From the NCBI GenBank assembly GCA_016785955.1, contig JAEUWH010000110.1, positions 35,310 through 99,309 on the forward strand: 64,000 nucleotides of DNA. The letters are read 5' to 3'. A program made the position numbers and the translations under genes. This DNA is from Pseudobdellovibrionaceae bacterium. Its GTDB lineage: Bacteria > Bdellovibrionota > Bdellovibrionia > Bdellovibrionales > Bdellovibrionaceae. A model generated the notes under the pieces. It had not been told where the DNA came from. It was given only the letters and a program-made list of their open reading frames with translations, and did not search any database. This document shows positions 34,138-44,362 of the stretch, in pieces (position 1 is the stretch's first letter; each line of letters starts with the position of its first letter).

Positions 34138-34464
34138 ATGTTCACAATAGAGCAACTCAGTAACTGCATTCAAATTCAAAGGGCCAGAATAATCCTGGCC
34201 CTTTACGTTCAGCCCAATGCCAAGCACACAGAGTTCGAAAAAATTCACGACAACCAACTAAAACTTAAAGTAAAGGCACCGCCCGAAGATGGCCGCGCCA
34301 ATCAAGAAATCACTCAGTACCTAGCTCGCTTTTTCAGGATCAAGAAAAACCAAATTTCAATCCTGAGTGGAGAACTCAGTCGGCACAAGCGAATTGAGAT
34401 TCTATTGGAAAAAGAATACACGCTCGAAGAATTCTCGAGATACTTTACCCGAACCCGTGCCTAA
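34138..34464 (+). CDS. DUF167 (YggU) family protein
   Basis: 108 residues. VQPNAKHTEFEKIHDNQLKL and VKAPPEDGRANQEITQYLA are the conserved DUF167 blocks, and the SGELSRHKRIEI segment completes the fold. Function unknown; it is often found beside yggS and divIVA genes. Three bases after the divIVA-like stop. Confidence 0.93.
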   Translation: MFTIEQLSNCIQIQRARIILALYVQPNAKHTEFEKIHDNQLKLKVKAPPEDGRANQEITQYLARFFRIKKNQISILSGELSRHKRIEILLEKEYTLEEFSRYFTRTRA

Positions 34465-34522
34465 CCCAATATCATGACGACATTGACTATTTTGGCCGGG
34501 TGACACGACTGCTTTATACAGG

Positions 34523-35677
34523 CTAGCGGTTTTTCTTTTTTTTCTTTTTGGCTTTGAGTTTGATGGACATTTCGGCTTGATCTAATTGGTCTTGCAAATC
34601 ATCTTCGGTAGGGATTTTATGTACCTTTTTGGGAGGCGGAGCCACTTCGGCTTCTCGTTCGAAAAGCTTTTGGTCAACCCCATCCTGAGTTTGAATTTGG
34701 TAGGCATCATCTTTTTTCGAAGTTGGCTCTATCGGTTTGGAGTCTACCGGTTTGGACACTACCGGAGCAGACTTTGGGGAGCTATTTGAAAATGTATCAA
34801 ATAACAAATTAACCATCAGCCCAATCGTCATACCATTTGCATAACTCTGTCCCGAGATCGAACTTGCAACAAAGGATTTCAAAATAAAGCCACTAGAAAA
34901 TCCAATATCTAAATTCACTTGCGCCTGGATATGCGAAGGGTTCACTGTGTAAAACCGATAGCTGCCGGCATTGACTCTTTGGATCAACGTATTTCGTCTG
35001 CTTTCGGCCGTACCCTTGTCGCCATCATCAACGATCGATTGAAAGCCATTCAGTTCTAGTCCCAAAAATGAATGCTTCCACTGCATTCCGCCACCGAAAT
35101 ACCACGGCAAAGTACCCGAACGTTCGCTACGAAAATGATACCCACCACCCGCATAGTAAGAAAACCATGAATAATTATTCTGCGCTTTCAACATTGCCAA
35201 GACTTCCAGCACACCTTCATTGTTGATCGCAGAATCTTGTGAATTAGAAATAGGGTCTAATGAATAACGCACGTTGAATTCTGGAATGATATCCATAAAT
35301 CCCCTATACACCATCCAATCTCCCCCTACAGCCAATCCATTCAAGGTCGAATTGACGCGATTAAAGTCAGTATTTCTACTTTCGGCATTACTAATATACG
35401 CCTGACCGCGCACCGACCAATGCTCTTTAAAAACATAGCGCGCTTCTAAAAATGTATCCAACAACGTGTATTTGTTCGAACCTAAGAGATTTACCTTCGA
35501 GCCATTATTATTAAAATTTGATGTGGTCTCGAAATATGTGGCACCGCCCGATAATTCGAACGTACGCGCTTCATATGTTTTAAGTTTATTGAAACTATAA
35601 CCATTCTGGGATATGAAAATTGCAAGTACCCCAATAGGCAACGCCAGATGTTTTAAAACGTAACTCATGTGATTCAT
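34523..35677 (-). CDS. Outer-membrane beta-barrel protein with Lys-rich tail
   Basis: The frame reaches 35698 but starts best at ATG 35677 or 35668, since the longer form would overlap the divergent MFS gene. About 384 residues: signal peptide, a barrel of alternating aromatic strands (YYAGGGYHFRSERSG, YFGGGMQWKHSFLG), and a C-terminal Pro/Lys/Glu-rich extension ending in KLKAKKKKKKNR. A barrel with a charged tail beyond its last strand is unusual. No specific family recognised. Confidence 0.65.
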   Translation of the reverse strand: MNHMSYVLKHLALPIGVLAIFISQNGYSFNKLKTYEARTFELSGGATYFETTSNFNNNGSKVNLLGSNKYTLLDTFLEARYVFKEHWSVRGQAYISNAESRNTDFNRVNSTLNGLAVGGDWMVYRGFMDIIPEFNVRYSLDPISNSQDSAINNEGVLEVLAMLKAQNNYSWFSYYAGGGYHFRSERSGTLPWYFGGGMQWKHSFLGLELNGFQSIVDDGDKGTAESRRNTLIQRVNAGSYRFYTVNPSHIQAQVNLDIGFSSGFILKSFVASSISGQSYANGMTIGLMVNLLFDTFSNSSPKSAPVVSKPVDSKPIEPTSKKDDAYQIQTQDGVDQKLFEREAEVAPPPKKVHKIPTEDDLQDQLDQAEMSIKLKAKKKKKKNR

Positions 35678-35687
35678 TAAGGATATT

Positions 35688-36944
35688 ATGACCAACATCG
35701 ATGAAGAGGTAAAGGAAATGTCCTCTTCAAATAGAAAAACTCAACTTGTCTTAATTTTTCTAACCGTATTTATCTATCTTTTAGGCTTTGGGATTATCAT
35801 TCCCATTCTCCCCATCCTTAGTCGGGATTTTGGTGCCACAGCGACCGAAACCGGGCTGTTAATGTCGATATATTCGCTGATGCAATTTCTTTTTTCTCCA
35901 TTTTGGGGACGCCTCAGCGACCGAATAGGACGAAAGCCTATATTGCTAGCGTGTTTACTGGGCGAAGCCGCTTCCTATATTTTGTTCGCCATGAGTAGGG
36001 ACCTAACGACTTTATTCGTTGCACGCATGTTAGCTGGATTTTTTGGTGGCAGTATCTCGACCGCATCCGCGTATATTTCTGATATTACTCCCAGCGATCA
36101 ACGTTCTAAAGGTATGGCCCTAATTGGTGCCGCATTTGGCTTGGGATTTGTTTTTGGTCCTGCGATTGGTGGCCTGCTGACCGAGTACTCGAAACACCTG
36201 TCCACTGAACCTTTTTTCAATACCTCATTTGCTTCTTACGTTGTCTCCGGTCTTTGCTTTTTCACGTTTTTGTTTGGGATGGTTTTTTTAAAAGAAAGCC
36301 TGACCGCCAAGGCCGAAAAACGGGATTTTAAAAATCGTTTCTTAATTATTTTTGAAAAACTTCAGATTCCCATCGTCGGTCACCTTACCATTGCCTTCTT
36401 TTTGTTGTCGTTTTCCATGTCCGCTATGGAGGCAACATTAGTTTTGTACATGGGCGATGTTTTTGCTTGGGGAATTAAAGAAGTCAGTTATGGATTTGCC
36501 TATATTGGCGTCGTTATTGTTTTCACTCAGGGGTACTTGATACGTCGAGTGCTACCGCGTTGGGGCGAGCGTCTGACTTTAAAGCTAGGGACATTAGCAT
36601 TTTTTCTTGGGATGATTTTGATCGTGATGGCTCCGAATATTACCGTGATGGCCATCGCGATGACCTTGGTGGCGCTGGGTAATGGGATGTCGAATCCATC
36701 GATATTGGGCTCGATCAGCAACTTAACCCCCAACACGGAACAGGGAAGCACGCTGGGAGTAACTCAAAGCTTATCATCCTTAGGGCGTATCTTGGGCCCA
36801 GCACTGGGAGGTTTTGTTTTTCATCACTTATTTATCCAAAGTCCCTTTGTTTTAGCAGGTCTTTTGGGATTTATTGCCTTTCTTATTGTCATCATGCTAA
36901 ACACTCGAATTCCCAACAAAGGAAAAACAATTGGAACCCACTAA
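35688..36944 (+). CDS. MFS multidrug/tetracycline-type efflux transporter
   Basis: 418 residues, 12 predicted membrane helices. Motif A GRLSDRIGRKPILLACL after helix 2 and GFVFGPAIGGLL (motif C) in helix 5 place it among proton-driven drug exporters of the DHA1/TetA type. Two starts are plausible: ATG 35688 with AAGGA nearby and ATG 35718 behind GAGGTAAAGGAA. Substrate not predictable from sequence. Confidence 0.9.
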   Translation: MTNIDEEVKEMSSSNRKTQLVLIFLTVFIYLLGFGIIIPILPILSRDFGATATETGLLMSIYSLMQFLFSPFWGRLSDRIGRKPILLACLLGEAASYILFAMSRDLTTLFVARMLAGFFGGSISTASAYISDITPSDQRSKGMALIGAAFGLGFVFGPAIGGLLTEYSKHLSTEPFFNTSFASYVVSGLCFFTFLFGMVFLKESLTAKAEKRDFKNRFLIIFEKLQIPIVGHLTIAFFLLSFSMSAMEATLVLYMGDVFAWGIKEVSYGFAYIGVVIVFTQGYLIRRVLPRWGERLTLKLGTLAFFLGMILIVMAPNITVMAIAMTLVALGNGMSNPSILGSISNLTPNTEQGSTLGVTQSLSSLGRILGPALGGFVFHHLFIQSPFVLAGLLGFIAFLIVIMLNTRIPNKGKTIGTH

Positions 36945-37266
36945 TCAAATAGGCATCTATCAGTTGGAAAATCTGATCTTACAACGCGTGAATTTTACCT
37001 TGGTGGATATGACACAGCAATTTCAATTGATTGAAATGTTCGGACATTTGAATCCATACTATTTGAATTTTTTAAAATCCCAAATTTCTAAATTGCAACC
37101 TGCCGAATATAAATCCCTGGCTAAAGAATCTCCGATCATTGCAATCTGCGACACCGGGAAAGATTCTTTGGCACTGATTACTGAATTGGAAACAGACGGT
37201 TTTATCAATGCGTTTTATGTCCTTGGAGGGGCACAAAATTTAATCGATCACTCGAAACACAACTAA
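36931..37266 (+). CDS. Rhodanese-like domain protein
   Basis: 111 residues starting at TTG 36931, 14 bp inside the MFS gene. The C-terminal half has the rhodanese pattern: SPIIAICDTGKDSLALITEL with the catalytic-loop Cys, then GFINAFYVLGGAQNLI. The N-terminal half is shorter and unrecognised. Single-domain rhodaneses carry persulfide sulfur; partner unknown. Confidence 0.65.
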   Translation: MEPTNQIGIYQLENLILQRVNFTLVDMTQQFQLIEMFGHLNPYYLNFLKSQISKLQPAEYKSLAKESPIIAICDTGKDSLALITELETDGFINAFYVLGGAQNLIDHSKHN

Positions 37267-37317
37267 GGCACAACCAAATTAAAAATTATCTATAACTGAG
37301 CTACAGCTAAACGATAG

Positions 37318-38100
37318 TTAAACCAGTTCAATCTCGCCAGATCCAATGGTCGCCGCCAGCTTGGCACGCAGACGGGTCACGGCCTGAGCATGAAGCTGAG
37401 ACACACGGCTCTCGGTCACCTTTAATACTTGTCCGATTTCTTTTAAATTGAGGTCCTCGTAATAATATAACGACAGCACTAAACGCTGACGCTCGGGCAA
37501 ATCTTCAATTGCTTTTGCCACAATATCTTTTACCTTTTTCAGATTTAATTGATTATAAGGGTTGGCCAGTTTTGAGCCCTCTAGTAAATTTAAAATCGAT
37601 TTCTTATCCGTGTTGCTAAACGTTTGCGAATCGTCGATCGAAAGCAAACTCACTGGCCGCACTTGGTTCACCAGATCATGAAACTCGTCCTGAGAAATGT
37701 TCAATGTCTTCGCGATCTCTTCATCCGTTGGTGATCGCCCTAAATCTTGCTCCAACTGAGCAATGGTACGATCCAAAACTTTTGATTTGTCGCGAATAGA
37801 ACGAGGGACCCAATCCTGAGATCGCAATTCATCCAAGATCGCCCCGCGCACGCGGAACTCTGCATAGGTTTTGAATTTGTTATCACGAGATGGATCATAT
37901 TTATCAATCGCATCCATCAAACCGATAACACCCGAAGAAATCAAATCATCTAATTCGATATTTGACGGTAATCGTGCCGCAATTTTTTGGGCAATAAATT
38001 TGATCAATGGGGCATACTCTCGAATTAAACTGTCTTTCTGTTGCTGAGTTAGGCGTTTAGGATCTTCTTTATATTTCTTCAACAACGCTAAATTCTTCAC
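37318..38100 (-). CDS. fliA: Flagellar RNA polymerase sigma factor FliA (sigma-28)
   Basis: 260 residues. YAPLIKFIAQKIAARLPSNI and DDLISSGVIGLMDAIDKYDP form region 2, FKTYAEFRVRGAILDELRSQ contains the core and -10 recognition helices, and region 4 ends in LKEIGQVLKVTESRVSQLH. FliA directs late flagellar genes such as flagellins, matching the promoters at 11438-11464 and 13153-13179. GTG start with AAAGGG. It is the last gene of the fliL operon, 96 bp after flhG. Confidence 0.96.
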   Translation of the reverse strand: MKNLALLKKYKEDPKRLTQQQKDSLIREYAPLIKFIAQKIAARLPSNIELDDLISSGVIGLMDAIDKYDPSRDNKFKTYAEFRVRGAILDELRSQDWVPRSIRDKSKVLDRTIAQLEQDLGRSPTDEEIAKTLNISQDEFHDLVNQVRPVSLLSIDDSQTFSNTDKKSILNLLEGSKLANPYNQLNLKKVKDIVAKAIEDLPERQRLVLSLYYYEDLNLKEIGQVLKVTESRVSQLHAQAVTRLRAKLAATIGSGEIELV

Positions 38101-38196
38101 TTAGAGTACCCTTTCCATGGATTTAGTTCTATCTTATCTCAGTGTAACAAAAGCTCGAGTTCAGAAAAGTCCAAATATGATCTAGTCTGTTAACAA

Positions 38197-39015
38197 TTAA
38201 GAGGACGCCCGGACCAGATTATCCCAGAACATTTCCAGACCACCACTTGAATTGATTTTATATTGTGATTTTAAAATTTCAGAAGAAATTTGAGAAATCG
38301 CAATAGCTGCATCTGATGTCGGGTCCTGTTTCAAGATGATACGTTTATTGATATTGGCCGACTTCAGTTGTGCATCATTAGGAATTGCACCCAGGTAATC
38401 TAGACTAACGAATAGAAATTTTTGAACAACGTCTTGAAACCGTTTAAACAAATAGAAACCATCCTCGGGATTCTTCACACAGTTTGAAACAATTGAAAAT
38501 CGATTTACTTTATATTTTTGATTAAGCACCTTGATAAGCGCATAGGAATCCGCAAAGCTGGCAGGATCCGCAGTAATCATTACAATATTATTCTTAGCTG
38601 CCGCATTCATATGAAGAACATTCGGCGAAATTCCCGGAGACGTATCAATCACCATGTAGTCAAAAGTCACCGGTAAATCTTTGACCGAGTCCAATACTGC
38701 TTTCCGGGAAAAATTATCCAGATTTTGCATTTGATCAATTCCATGGCCACCAGAAATCAAATACAAATTACTATCTAACCGCACCAGGGCGTCCTCAATG
38801 GACTTTTTTCCTGACAATACATCAAATATTGTCGTCTCGGCACGTGTTCCAAAGAATATATCAACGTTCGACATCCCTAGATCGGCATCAAAGATAAGAA
38901 CCTTCTTGTCATGACGGGATAATTTATAGGCCAGATTACAAGCCAACGTGGTCTTACCGACTCCGCCTTTGCCTGATGTCACGCTGATAGTTTTGGTAGG
39001 GTATCGAAAACTCAT
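38197..39015 (-). CDS. flhG: Flagellar number regulator FlhG (FleN, MinD-like ATPase)
   Basis: 272 residues. Deviant Walker A loop SVTSGKGGVGKTTLACNLAY, switch residues in FDADLGMSNVDIFFG, and VIDTSPGIS. FlhG works with FlhF to limit flagella to one or few at a pole and restrains the sigma-54 activator in other bacteria. It overlaps flhF by 4 bp. The C-terminus is shorter than in some homologues. Confidence 0.95.
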   Translation of the reverse strand: MSFRYPTKTISVTSGKGGVGKTTLACNLAYKLSRHDKKVLIFDADLGMSNVDIFFGTRAETTIFDVLSGKKSIEDALVRLDSNLYLISGGHGIDQMQNLDNFSRKAVLDSVKDLPVTFDYMVIDTSPGISPNVLHMNAAAKNNIVMITADPASFADSYALIKVLNQKYKVNRFSIVSNCVKNPEDGFYLFKRFQDVVQKFLFVSLDYLGAIPNDAQLKSANINKRIILKQDPTSDAAIAISQISSEILKSQYKINSSGGLEMFWDNLVRASS

Positions 39016-40424
39016 AAGGAAGCCTCGCTATTTGCATTATTCTTTTGGGTAATGTGAAAAATTAAATCGACAATTCGCTCTTTAGTGGCGTACTCGAAAT
39101 CCTCGGGGATGCGCTGGCCAATACCGAATGCAAACAAAGGAAGTTTGCTGATTTTGTTAAAACTGTATACGTTGCCATTCTGCACGGTTTCATCCAAGTG
39201 ATTAAAAACCACATCTGTTACATTCAAGGCAGCGAATTTGTTAAACACACTTTGAAGATCTTCGTATTTACTGCGTGCCGACAACACCAAATGAACACTC
39301 TTCGAAGGAATTTCTTTTAAAATCAAGTTATCAAAAAAAGAAATTTCTTCCTCTGATTTCAAATTTGATCCCGGTGTATCAACCAGAATATAATCAATTG
39401 AATTAATAAATTTCAAAATTTCTTTCCAGTCACTGCGACCACGAATGACGGCAAAAGGGACATTCAAAATTTGCGAATAAATTCGCAGTTGTTCAACGGC
39501 CCCCACTTTTTGCGTATCCAAAGTTAACAAAGCGACCTTCTTATTTTCTCGTACGATCATCTGCGAAGCCATTTTGATGATAGACGACGTTTTTCCTCCG
39601 CCACTGGGGCCGACAAAGAAGTGAAACTTCTTTGATTCACCTTCCGACACAACAATGTCCTCTAATATCTTTTTTGCTAAATATCCTTCCACCAGAGGTT
39701 TATTTTTTAAACGAGTTACAGGTACTTGTCCTTGAAGATCCAAAAGCATTTCAGCGGCCAGCTCTTCGATAATTCCTTCTTTTACTAGGCCTTGAAACTG
39801 AGACGACAACTCGTAATGAATTCCATAATTCTCACCGGGGTAATGCGATTGTGGTCTATTTTCTGTGACCGGCGCCTGTATACTTTTGATCATTTGCTTC
39901 AGCGAAGCAATTTCCAAGCGTAGCGAGTTCATCTCGGTGTCTGACGGTTCTGCCACAGCCATAGCCTTTGGCTTCTGACCTACCGTCTTACTTTGAGAAC
40001 GCACAGCTGGTTTATCTGATAAAACGGCGCCCGCATCATATGCACGTTGCACAGCATTTTTGATTCTTTCCTCTGCGGCATTTCTTTCGTCATTAATATC
40101 AATATATTTTTGTGTCGTTACCGGTTTGGCTATTGGAGTCGTATGCCGAGTTACAAATTTAGAGATAATTTCTTTCTGCGCACGGGCCGAACTGTTTTGG
40201 AATTGCTGACGATCATTTTCAGCCATGCGCGATTCCGCAAATTTCTTTTTATGTAGAGTCTCTTCGCTGACAGCCGCCGTGATTTCGAAACTACTTTCTC
40301 CGACCAGCCCGTATTTATTGCTATTGTCTTTCGCAGCCAGAATGATTGCATCGGGACCTAGCTGCTTTTTCACCATCTCTAGCGCATCTTTCATTGTTCG
40401 CGCTTCAAATTTTCTAACTTGCAT
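39012..40424 (-). CDS. flhF: Flagellar placement GTPase FlhF
   Basis: 470 residues. N-terminal B domain (MQVRKFEARTMKDALEMVKK), a variable middle, and the SRP54-type GTPase domain with HFFVGPSGGGKTSSIIKMAS as P-loop, LLTLDTQKVGAVEQLRIYSQ and YILVDTPGSN. FlhF sets the position of the polar flagellum. It overlaps the end of flhA by 11 bp. Confidence 0.95.
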   Translation of the reverse strand: MQVRKFEARTMKDALEMVKKQLGPDAIILAAKDNSNKYGLVGESSFEITAAVSEETLHKKKFAESRMAENDRQQFQNSSARAQKEIISKFVTRHTTPIAKPVTTQKYIDINDERNAAEERIKNAVQRAYDAGAVLSDKPAVRSQSKTVGQKPKAMAVAEPSDTEMNSLRLEIASLKQMIKSIQAPVTENRPQSHYPGENYGIHYELSSQFQGLVKEGIIEELAAEMLLDLQGQVPVTRLKNKPLVEGYLAKKILEDIVVSEGESKKFHFFVGPSGGGKTSSIIKMASQMIVRENKKVALLTLDTQKVGAVEQLRIYSQILNVPFAVIRGRSDWKEILKFINSIDYILVDTPGSNLKSEEEISFFDNLILKEIPSKSVHLVLSARSKYEDLQSVFNKFAALNVTDVVFNHLDETVQNGNVYSFNKISKLPLFAFGIGQRIPEDFEYATKERIVDLIFHITQKNNANSEASL

Positions 40425-42525
40425 GTGTCATCTCCACGGTAGCTACGGATTGTATGTGAGCATCGGAACTCAACTCGTTGTGTGACAATACGATCAATTG
40501 AGGAATAAACCGATGAGTGAGTTTGAATATGTGGCGGCGGGCAGTCGGCGAAGCCAACAAAATTGGCTGTCCCGCAATCTCTGGATTATTTTCAACGGCA
40601 ATTGCAATTTGATTAATCAACTGATGAGCCGACTGTGGATCCATCACCAATTGAACTCCCTGCTCGGTTTGCAATAACGAATTCGCAATATTTTCTTCTA
40701 TATGGGGATGTAGTGTCATCACCGGAATGCGTCCCGCATCGTTCGTATACTTGCGCGTAATCGATCGGGCTAATCCCCGCCTAACGGCTTCGGTCAAGAT
40801 CTCGACATCTTTTTGTTTAGGGGCTTCGTCCGCAAGCGTTTCGAACACGGTCAACAAATCGCGAATAGAAATTTGTTCTTTCAACAAATTTTGCATCACC
40901 CGCACCACCGAGCCCAAAGGTAAAATATCGGGAATAAGTTCTTCGACCACTTTTGGATTTATCTTTTTGAAGTTTTCGATCAATTGACTTGCCTCTTGAC
41001 GTCCCAACAACTCGTGCGCATGCGTACGCAATATTTCGGTCAGGTGAGTCGCCATAACCGTGGGTAAATCCACCACCGTATATCCCGACATCTCTGCTTG
41101 CTCTTTGCGGGAAGGGTGAATCCACAGCGCATCCAATCCAAATGCCGGTTCTTTTGTTGGGATGCCTTCGATAGGATCAGAGACATTGCCGGGATCCATC
41201 GCCAACATGTAGTCCGCCTTCAGTGTGCCACCACCCACTTTGTTTCCTTTGATCATCAATTGATAGTCCCCAGCACCCAATTGTAAGTTATCACGAATAT
41301 GTACGCTGGGGACAATGATACCCAAATCCAGCGCGAATTGCTTACGAATGGAAACAATTCGCTCTAACAAATCACCACTTTTGTTGGACTCCACGACTTG
41401 AATCAATCCATAGCCAACTTCAAGCTCGACTAAATCCAAAGGCAACAACGTTTCCACGTTTTCCTTTTTAGGAACAGCCGCCGCGGCGTCCGTCTTCTTC
41501 TTTTCTTCGCGGATATTTTCTTCTTTATATTTATCAATAACCCAGGCCATTAAACCCAAAAAAAAGCCGATCGCGAAAAATGGAATCATCGGTAAACCCG
41601 GAACAATGCCCAGCAAAAGCAACACTCCCGCAGAAATGTAGACGGCGCGGGTGCTGATGAAAAGTTGCGAAGCGACTTCGGCACCCATGCTTTCTTCATT
41701 GCCGGACGAACGCGTTACGATCATACCGGCCGCCGTTGAAATGATAAGGGCGGGAATCTGTGCCAACAGACCGTCACCGATAGTCAACATTGTGTAATAC
41801 TTAGCGGCCGTCGCGAAATCCAAATTCTTTTGGATAACCCCAATTAAAAGACCACCGACCACGTTAATCACCATGATCACAATACCGGCAATAGCATCTC
41901 CACGAACGAACTTGCTGGCACCATCCATCGATCCATAAAAATCCGCTTCTTTTTCAATTTCTTTACGCCGTTTACGAGCCTCAGTCTCGTTGATGATGCC
42001 CGCATTCAAGTCGGCATCGATCGACATTTGTTTACCAGGCATTGCATCTAAGGTGAATCGCGCAGCGACCTCGGCGACACGCCCCGAACCTTTGGTGATA
42101 ACGATAAAGTTAATCACGATCAAAATTAAAAATACGATAAACCCGATGACATAGTTGTTTCCAACCACAAAATTACCAAAAGCGTTAATCACTTCACCAG
42201 CGGCTTTAGGCCCTTCATGTCCATGACTTAAAATCAAACGTGTCGTGGCCACATTCAACGACAGACGGAACAACGTCGTTAACAATAACAGCGAAGGGAA
42301 GGACGTAAAATCAAGTACGTTTTTCGCATAAATTGAAACAAGTAAAATCAAAATACTGATCGCCAATGAAAATGTCAGCGTAATGTCCAACAAAATGGGC
42401 GGCAGCGGAATAATCATCACCGTCAGAATTGCCAAAATTCCAAATGCGACGAAAAGATCGGTATTTTTGGTGATCTTTTCAAATCGCTTCAAAAACTGAA
42501 ATAGAGGCTCTAAGATTTCATTCAT
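40414..42525 (-). CDS. flhA: Flagellar export apparatus protein FlhA
   Basis: 703 residues. Eight membrane helices in the first half, with the conserved FHIPEP-family region (SFPSLLLLTTLFRLSLNVAT, VGNNYVIGFIVFLILIVINF, EVAARFTLDAMPGKQMSIDA). The C-terminal cytoplasmic domain handles chaperone-cargo complexes. Its start overlaps the end of flhB by 4 bp. Confidence 0.97.
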   Translation of the reverse strand: MNEILEPLFQFLKRFEKITKNTDLFVAFGILAILTVMIIPLPPILLDITLTFSLAISILILLVSIYAKNVLDFTSFPSLLLLTTLFRLSLNVATTRLILSHGHEGPKAAGEVINAFGNFVVGNNYVIGFIVFLILIVINFIVITKGSGRVAEVAARFTLDAMPGKQMSIDADLNAGIINETEARKRRKEIEKEADFYGSMDGASKFVRGDAIAGIVIMVINVVGGLLIGVIQKNLDFATAAKYYTMLTIGDGLLAQIPALIISTAAGMIVTRSSGNEESMGAEVASQLFISTRAVYISAGVLLLLGIVPGLPMIPFFAIGFFLGLMAWVIDKYKEENIREEKKKTDAAAAVPKKENVETLLPLDLVELEVGYGLIQVVESNKSGDLLERIVSIRKQFALDLGIIVPSVHIRDNLQLGAGDYQLMIKGNKVGGGTLKADYMLAMDPGNVSDPIEGIPTKEPAFGLDALWIHPSRKEQAEMSGYTVVDLPTVMATHLTEILRTHAHELLGRQEASQLIENFKKINPKVVEELIPDILPLGSVVRVMQNLLKEQISIRDLLTVFETLADEAPKQKDVEILTEAVRRGLARSITRKYTNDAGRIPVMTLHPHIEENIANSLLQTEQGVQLVMDPQSAHQLINQIAIAVENNPEIAGQPILLASPTARRHIFKLTHRFIPQLIVLSHNELSSDAHIQSVATVEMTHAS

Positions 42526-43592
42526 GTCGATTTAGCCTTTCGTTTCAATTTGAAAACATAAGAAAGCACTTCCGCGACCGCCACGTACAGCTCGCGTGGA
42601 ATAATTTGTCCCAATTTCATAGTTTTGAAAATAGTTCGAGCCAGTGGCTTGTTTTCAATAATTGGTATTTTGTTCTCACGCGCAATTTCCTTGATTTTTT
42701 CTGCCACCAGGTCCGCACCTTTAGCGATCAATTGAGGCGCCGGCAAATTGTCGTCATACTTTAAAACCACCGCGATATGAGTAGGGTTCGTGATCACAAC
42801 GTCACCCTTAGGCACCTTATCCATCATCCGCCGCGTAGCCACTTCACGCTGAATTTTGCGCACGCGAGCTTTGATCATGGGATCCCCCTCGCGCTGCTTG
42901 ATTTCCTCTTTGATTTCCTGTTTGGTCATCATCATCTTCTTTTCCAGATCCCACCACTGGAAAAAATAGTCTCCCGCTGCAAGAACCAGCATGACCATGC
43001 CGATACCAAAAAATAATTTCGAAATCATGGCCCCGACGTAAACAACCAATTGTTCCTTCGAGTACGTTTGCAAGTATGGCCATACGGCCGACTCTTTTTC
43101 TAAAGTGATATAGACCACCACCCCAATCAAAAGAACTTTAACCAAAGATTTAAGACCTTCCACCAACCCACGCAAACTGAAAATCCGCTTAAACCCTTCA
43201 ATGGGATTCAGGCGATTAGCATTTGGCGACAACGCTTCGTCTACCGTCATAAAACCAATTTGTAATATGCTTGAAAGCGAACCCAAGATCGCCCCCGCAA
43301 TCACGATGGGAAAAACTAAAATGAATATCTTTATTCCTACTAAACTGGAAGCCTCGGTAAAGTTTCCCTCGCGGATATAGGCCACCAACTGATCACCAAA
43401 TGTGAATTGAAACAACTCACGAAATTGCTGCTGAAAAAAACCACCGAACAAGCTGACCAAGCCCGCCACACCAATCAACATAAAAGCCGTCGATAGTTCG
43501 CGCGTATGCGGAACTTGTCCTTGTTTACGGAACTCTTCCCGCCTGGTGTCCGATGCTTCTTCCGTCTTTTCATTATCATTTTCGTCAGCCAT
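42522..43592 (-). CDS. flhB: Flagellar export switch protein FlhB
   Basis: 356 residues. N-terminal charged start (EKTEEASDTRREEFRKQGQV), four membrane helices and a C-terminal cytoplasmic domain with the self-cleaving NPTH motif in VVITNPTHIAVVLKY. Controls the switch from hook to filament export. Start overlaps fliR stop by 1 bp. All expected features are present. Confidence 0.97.
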   Translation of the reverse strand: MADENDNEKTEEASDTRREEFRKQGQVPHTRELSTAFMLIGVAGLVSLFGGFFQQQFRELFQFTFGDQLVAYIREGNFTEASSLVGIKIFILVFPIVIAGAILGSLSSILQIGFMTVDEALSPNANRLNPIEGFKRIFSLRGLVEGLKSLVKVLLIGVVVYITLEKESAVWPYLQTYSKEQLVVYVGAMISKLFFGIGMVMLVLAAGDYFFQWWDLEKKMMMTKQEIKEEIKQREGDPMIKARVRKIQREVATRRMMDKVPKGDVVITNPTHIAVVLKYDDNLPAPQLIAKGADLVAEKIKEIARENKIPIIENKPLARTIFKTMKLGQIIPRELYVAVAEVLSYVFKLKRKAKST

Positions 43593-44362
43593 TAAAATGA
43601 CCTCATCATTTTAAAAAGTTGCGTCTGTGTTAAATCAAAAATCTGCAATACTTCGTTTAAATACAAAGGCATCGAAACCATGACGACCAAGAAACCAACA
43701 ATGATGGTAACCTGGAAGCTGGTGACAAAAACATTAATTTGCGGAACCGCCCGGCCCAAAATACCCATTCCCAAATTGACTAAAAACAATGAACTGACCA
43801 CCGGCGCCGAGACCTTAAGCGCGATTTCAAAAAGTTTTTGGCACCAAATCGCAAACTCGCCCAGTCCGCCAAACTTCAAGGTCATTTGCGATATTGAAAT
43901 CAATTCGAAACTTTGAAAGACAGCCGTGATCAGTAAATGATGCCCCTGAATCGCAAAAAACACCAAGATAGCCAACGTGTTTTGAAATTGCTCGATCAAA
44001 CTCGAGTTAATACCACTCATCGGATTGAAAATAGACGCCGAACTCAGTCCCAGTGCCTGCGACGTCATCTCGGAAGCCATGTTAAGCGCAAAGAAAAAGA
44101 ATCGCGTCAACATACCCAGGCAAACCCCCAGGAATACTTCTTTCAAAGCCAGTATAATAATCAGGGCATCCATGGGAACTTTGGTCGTTTTATAGGTTTC
44201 AAAAGCAATTAAAGTTAGCACCAAGGAAATCAAAATTTTGGTCACCGCCGAAACTTGATAAGAACTAAACAGGCTTGAAGACAACAGGAATGAACTGATT
44301 CGAATTAGAACCAAAACAAAAACGATCATCAAAGATTCATTCACGAACAAGTTTTGAAACAT
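43592..44362 (-). CDS. fliR: Flagellar export gate protein FliR
   Basis: 256 residues with six membrane helices. MASEMTSQALGLSSASIFNP and SGINSSLIEQFQNTLAILVF match the FliR core. It is part of the FliPQR export gate. It overlaps fliQ by 1 bp and flhB by 1 bp. Confidence 0.96.
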   Translation of the reverse strand: MFQNLFVNESLMIVFVLVLIRISSFLLSSSLFSSYQVSAVTKILISLVLTLIAFETYKTTKVPMDALIIILALKEVFLGVCLGMLTRFFFFALNMASEMTSQALGLSSASIFNPMSGINSSLIEQFQNTLAILVFFAIQGHHLLITAVFQSFELISISQMTLKFGGLGEFAIWCQKLFEIALKVSAPVVSSLFLVNLGMGILGRAVPQINVFVTSFQVTIIVGFLVVMVSMPLYLNEVLQIFDLTQTQLFKMMRSF

